This document shows, in pieces, positions 30,437 through 32,828 of a stretch of DNA of 32,828 bases (the stretch's first letter is position 1; each line of letters starts with the position of its first letter). The stretch covers positions 1 to 32,828 of the forward strand of contig JAITJY010000236.1 of the NCBI GenBank assembly GCA_031278675.1, written 5' to 3'. A program made the position numbers and the translations under genes. The stretch is from Bifidobacteriaceae bacterium. Lineage in GTDB: Bacteria; Actinomycetota; Actinomycetes; Actinomycetales; WQXJ01. The notes under the pieces are model-generated. The model did no database searches, had not been told where the DNA came from, and was given only the letters and a program-made list of their open reading frames with translations.

Positions 30437-31987
30437 ATGTATCAGGTGGAGATGCGCCACATCACCAAGACTTTCCCCTCGGTGGTGGCGGACGATGACG
30501 TCGACTTCTTTGTCGAAGAAGGCGAAATCCACGCTCTGATGGGTGAAAACGGCGCGGGCAAATCGATCTTGATGTCGATTCTCGCGGGGCTTTACCGGCC
30601 AGACAGCGGCGAAATCTTCGTGGGCGGCCAGCGGCGGGTCTTTACTTCGCCGCTGGACGCCATAGCCGCCGGGATTGGGATGGTGTTCCAAGAATTTCAG
30701 TTGTTCGGCTCAATGACCCTGGCGGAAAACATCATTTTCCGCCAGGAACCGACCAGACGCGGCCTGATAGACCAGGGCGCGGCCAACGCCAAGGTGCGGG
30801 CGATCAGCCAGCGCTACGGGCTGGAGTTCGACCCTGCCGCAAAAGCCGCGAATGCGCCGGTCGGCGTGCTCCAGCGAGCTGAGATCGTCAAGGCGCTCTA
30901 CCGGGACGCGAAGATCCTGATCCTGGACGAACCAACAGCGGTACTAACCCCACAAGAAACCGTCGGACTGTTCAAGGTGCTGCGCGAACTGCGTGCCGAA
31001 GGGCACACGATAGTGTTCATCACCCACAAGCTGCGTGAAGTGATGGAAATCTCCGACCGCGTCACCGTGTTGCGGGACGGCAAAGTGGTAGCGCGGCTCG
31101 ACACCGCCAAAACCACCCCAGATGAGATCTCCCACGCGATGACGGGGCGCGCCATAGACCTGACGATGCGTCCACCCACAAGGCAACCCGGCGCTGACGT
31201 GTTAGCAGTGCGCGGTCTGGGCGCGCGCTCCGACCGCGGGGTCGAAGTCCTGCGCGGCGTGGACTTGACGGTGCGGGCAGGCGAAATTGTGGGCCTGGCC
31301 GGCGTGGCCGGCAACGGACAAGCCGAACTGGCGCAGGTGCTGAGCGGTCTGGCCAAGGCCTCGACCGGCACGGTTGAACTGGGCGGGAAAGACATCACCG
31401 CCGCGAAGGTGGCGCGGCGCCGCGAACTCGGTCTTAGCTACATCCCGGAGGATCGTTGGTCGGTGGGCGCCGCAGGTCCAGCCAGCGTCGCAGAAAACCT
31501 GGCGATGGGGCACCACCGCGCCCCGCCGATCCGGCCCAGGCGCCTGTTGTCCCGGCGCGCCATGCGAAGCTTCGCAGCCAAACTGATCGACCAGTTCTCG
31601 ATCAAGGTGCCCGCACCACAGACCCTGGCCGGGACCCTGTCCGGCGGTAACCTCCAAAAACTGGTGGCCGCCCGCGAACTGGCCCACGAGGCGCCGTTGT
31701 TGATCGCTGAGCAACCCACCCGGGGGGTTGACATCGGGTCAATCGAGTTTATCCACGGACAACTCGTCGATTACCGCGACCGTGGCGGTGCGGTACTGCT
31801 GATCAGTGCCGAACTGAGCGAAATCCTCTCACTGAGCGGCCGGATCGCCGTGATGTATGAAGGGCGGATCGTGGCGGTGTTGAACGCCGGACAAGCCACC
31901 GAAGACCAGATCGGTCTCCTGATGGCCGGAGTCACGGCGGGAACGCCGCCACCGGGGCAACCCCCAGGCGAGGGGACGGAGTTGTGA
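30437..31987 (+). CDS. Double ABC ATPase of the BMP-type importer
   Basis: The 516-residue protein carries two nucleotide-binding domains in the sugar/nucleoside importer order. Domain 1 has Walker A GENGAGKSI (36-44), a weak signature (GVLQRAEIVKAL) and Walker B ILILDEPTAVL. Domain 2 has a degenerate Walker A (GLAGVAGNGQ), the signature LSGGNLQKLVAAREL and LLIAEQPTRGVDIGS. The degenerate second P-loop is usual for this family (RbsA/YufO type). In domain 1 an isoleucine replaces the threonine that normally follows GKS. It starts 18 bp after the lipoprotein gene and overlaps the permease by 4 bp. Confidence 0.92.
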   Translation: MYQVEMRHITKTFPSVVADDDVDFFVEEGEIHALMGENGAGKSILMSILAGLYRPDSGEIFVGGQRRVFTSPLDAIAAGIGMVFQEFQLFGSMTLAENIIFRQEPTRRGLIDQGAANAKVRAISQRYGLEFDPAAKAANAPVGVLQRAEIVKALYRDAKILILDEPTAVLTPQETVGLFKVLRELRAEGHTIVFITHKLREVMEISDRVTVLRDGKVVARLDTAKTTPDEISHAMTGRAIDLTMRPPTRQPGADVLAVRGLGARSDRGVEVLRGVDLTVRAGEIVGLAGVAGNGQAELAQVLSGLAKASTGTVELGGKDITAAKVARRRELGLSYIPEDRWSVGAAGPASVAENLAMGHHRAPPIRPRRLLSRRAMRSFAAKLIDQFSIKVPAPQTLAGTLSGGNLQKLVAARELAHEAPLLIAEQPTRGVDIGSIEFIHGQLVDYRDRGGAVLLISAELSEILSLSGRIAVMYEGRIVAVLNAGQATEDQIGLLMAGVTAGTPPPGQPPGEGTEL

Positions 31988-32828
31988 ATCACATCAAGAC
32001 CAGGCTGCGGCAACTGAGTGGGCCCGTGCCACTGTCCGTGGCCGCCGCGTTCCTGATCGGGGCCGGTTTTATCGCCTTGGCTGGCTACTCGCCACTCGGC
32101 GCCTATGAGGCAATGGCCCGCGGCTCGCTGGCGACACCGCTCGGCCTAGCCAACACGCTGCAGCGCGCCGTTCCCCTGATCGGGATGGCCATTGCTGTCG
32201 CCGTCGCCTTCCGCGCCGGCGTGTTCAACATTGGTATGGAAGGCCAAATGGTGATGGGGTCTTTGGCCGGCGCCATCACCGCGCTCTACCTGCCGGGCCC
32301 CGCACCACTCGTGGTTATGGCGGCACTGGTGGCCGGCACGGCCGGCGGCGCACTGTGGGGGCTGGCCTCGGCCGGGCTCCAGTTCAAACCCGGCGTGCCC
32401 GTGCTCATCTCATCACTCCTGCTGTCCTATCCCGCCCGCTACTTCGCGTCCTGGGTGGTCCGGTTCCCCCTCAAAGATCCGTCCTCATCAATGGTCGCCA
32501 CCCGGCAATTCGACCTGCAACTACCGATGCTGGCGCCGGCGCAGGCGCCAGCGGGGCAATGGATCAGCCAAACCTTCGGTGCCCGGTCGGTGGCGGCGGT
32601 CATCACCTCTTCCGTCAACTGGGGCCTGATCCTGGTGCTCGGCGTTGTCCTCGCCGTCGCGTTCGCCAACAAACGCACCGTGTTCGGCTACGAAACCGCC
32701 ATGACCGGCCATAACGCCCTTTTTGCGCGGTATGGTGGCGCGGCATCGGGCACTGTATTACTCCAAACTATGGCCTTGTCCGGCGGCCTGTCCGGGCTGG
32801 TGGGAACCATCTTCGTGATCGGCGCGCC
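31984..32828 (+). CDS. ABC transporter permease (BMP-type importer), 3' end outside window
   Basis: The GTG at 31984 overlaps the ATPase stop as GTGA. The 281 codons present read MNHIKTRLRQLSGPVPLSVA, then a hydrophobic span, then NTLQRAVPLIGMAIAVAVAF and the family hallmark RAGVFNIGMEGQMVMGSLAG. Further spans and an ISSLLLSYPARYFASW segment follow. This is the first permease of a nucleoside-type (YufP/BPD_transp_2) system. The frame is open to the window edge and a second permease gene is expected next. Confidence 0.9.
   Translation, partial: MNHIKTRLRQLSGPVPLSVAAAFLIGAGFIALAGYSPLGAYEAMARGSLATPLGLANTLQRAVPLIGMAIAVAVAFRAGVFNIGMEGQMVMGSLAGAITALYLPGPAPLVVMAALVAGTAGGALWGLASAGLQFKPGVPVLISSLLLSYPARYFASWVVRFPLKDPSSSMVATRQFDLQLPMLAPAQAPAGQWISQTFGARSVAAVITSSVNWGLILVLGVVLAVAFANKRTVFGYETAMTGHNALFARYGGAASGTVLLQTMALSGGLSGLVGTIFVIGA

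Overview
The window is a piece of a high-GC actinobacterial chromosome (Actinomycetota) spanning the replication origin. The evidence is the classic order parB-parA-rsmG-jag-yidC-yidD-rnpA-rpmH on the minus strand, then dnaA-oriC-dnaN-recF-DUF721-gyrB-gyrA-DUF3566-tRNA-Ile on the plus strand. Other support is frequent GTG/TTG starts, a perfect parS 16-mer inside parA, and GyrA residue numbering that matches mycobacteria. Genus cannot be read from the sequence alone.

Bases 1 to about 6,700 look like an accessory region of lower and uneven GC. Its core is a compact plus-strand unit: a sigma70-like promoter, a leader with two mutually exclusive hairpins (one an intrinsic terminator), a tRNA-His with the unusual discriminator base A73, a histidyl-tRNA synthetase of the eukaryote/alphaproteobacteria-like type rather than the usual bacterial type, a DapF-fold racemase that resembles the histidine racemase CntK, and a GNAT acyltransferase. 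The three protein genes overlap one another. The common theme is histidine, and I consider this the best candidate for an undescribed system. It is followed by a LOG-like nucleotide-binding protein, a broken phosphoribosyltransferase, a VanX-like D-Ala-D-Ala dipeptidase, an IS remnant and a multi-HTH DNA-binding protein.

Bases 6,800 to 11,365 hold a GT4 glycosyltransferase (TarM/GtfA-like), an unknown protein, a PIG-L deacetylase, a membrane protein with 14-residue repeats and a YhhQ-type queuosine-precursor transporter. Bases 11,362 to 27,506 are the origin core described above.

A second novelty runs through this part: a family of intergenic repeats of about 161 bp with AGCCTgGATCCACCGAT-type inverted ends. 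There are three full copies (jag/rsmG, yidD/yidC, dnaN/recF) and two degenerate ones. They sit directly on gene 3' ends, often forming the stop codon. In two genes, yidD and the unknown gene at 8.4-8.9 kb, the reading frame runs into the repeat.

After tRNA-Ile(GAT) there is a small YgjV-like membrane protein. An operon then leaves the window: mtnA (methylthioribose-1-phosphate isomerase), a BMP-family lipoprotein, a double ABC ATPase and a truncated permease. This looks like import of a nucleoside or thioribose-type compound coupled to its salvage.
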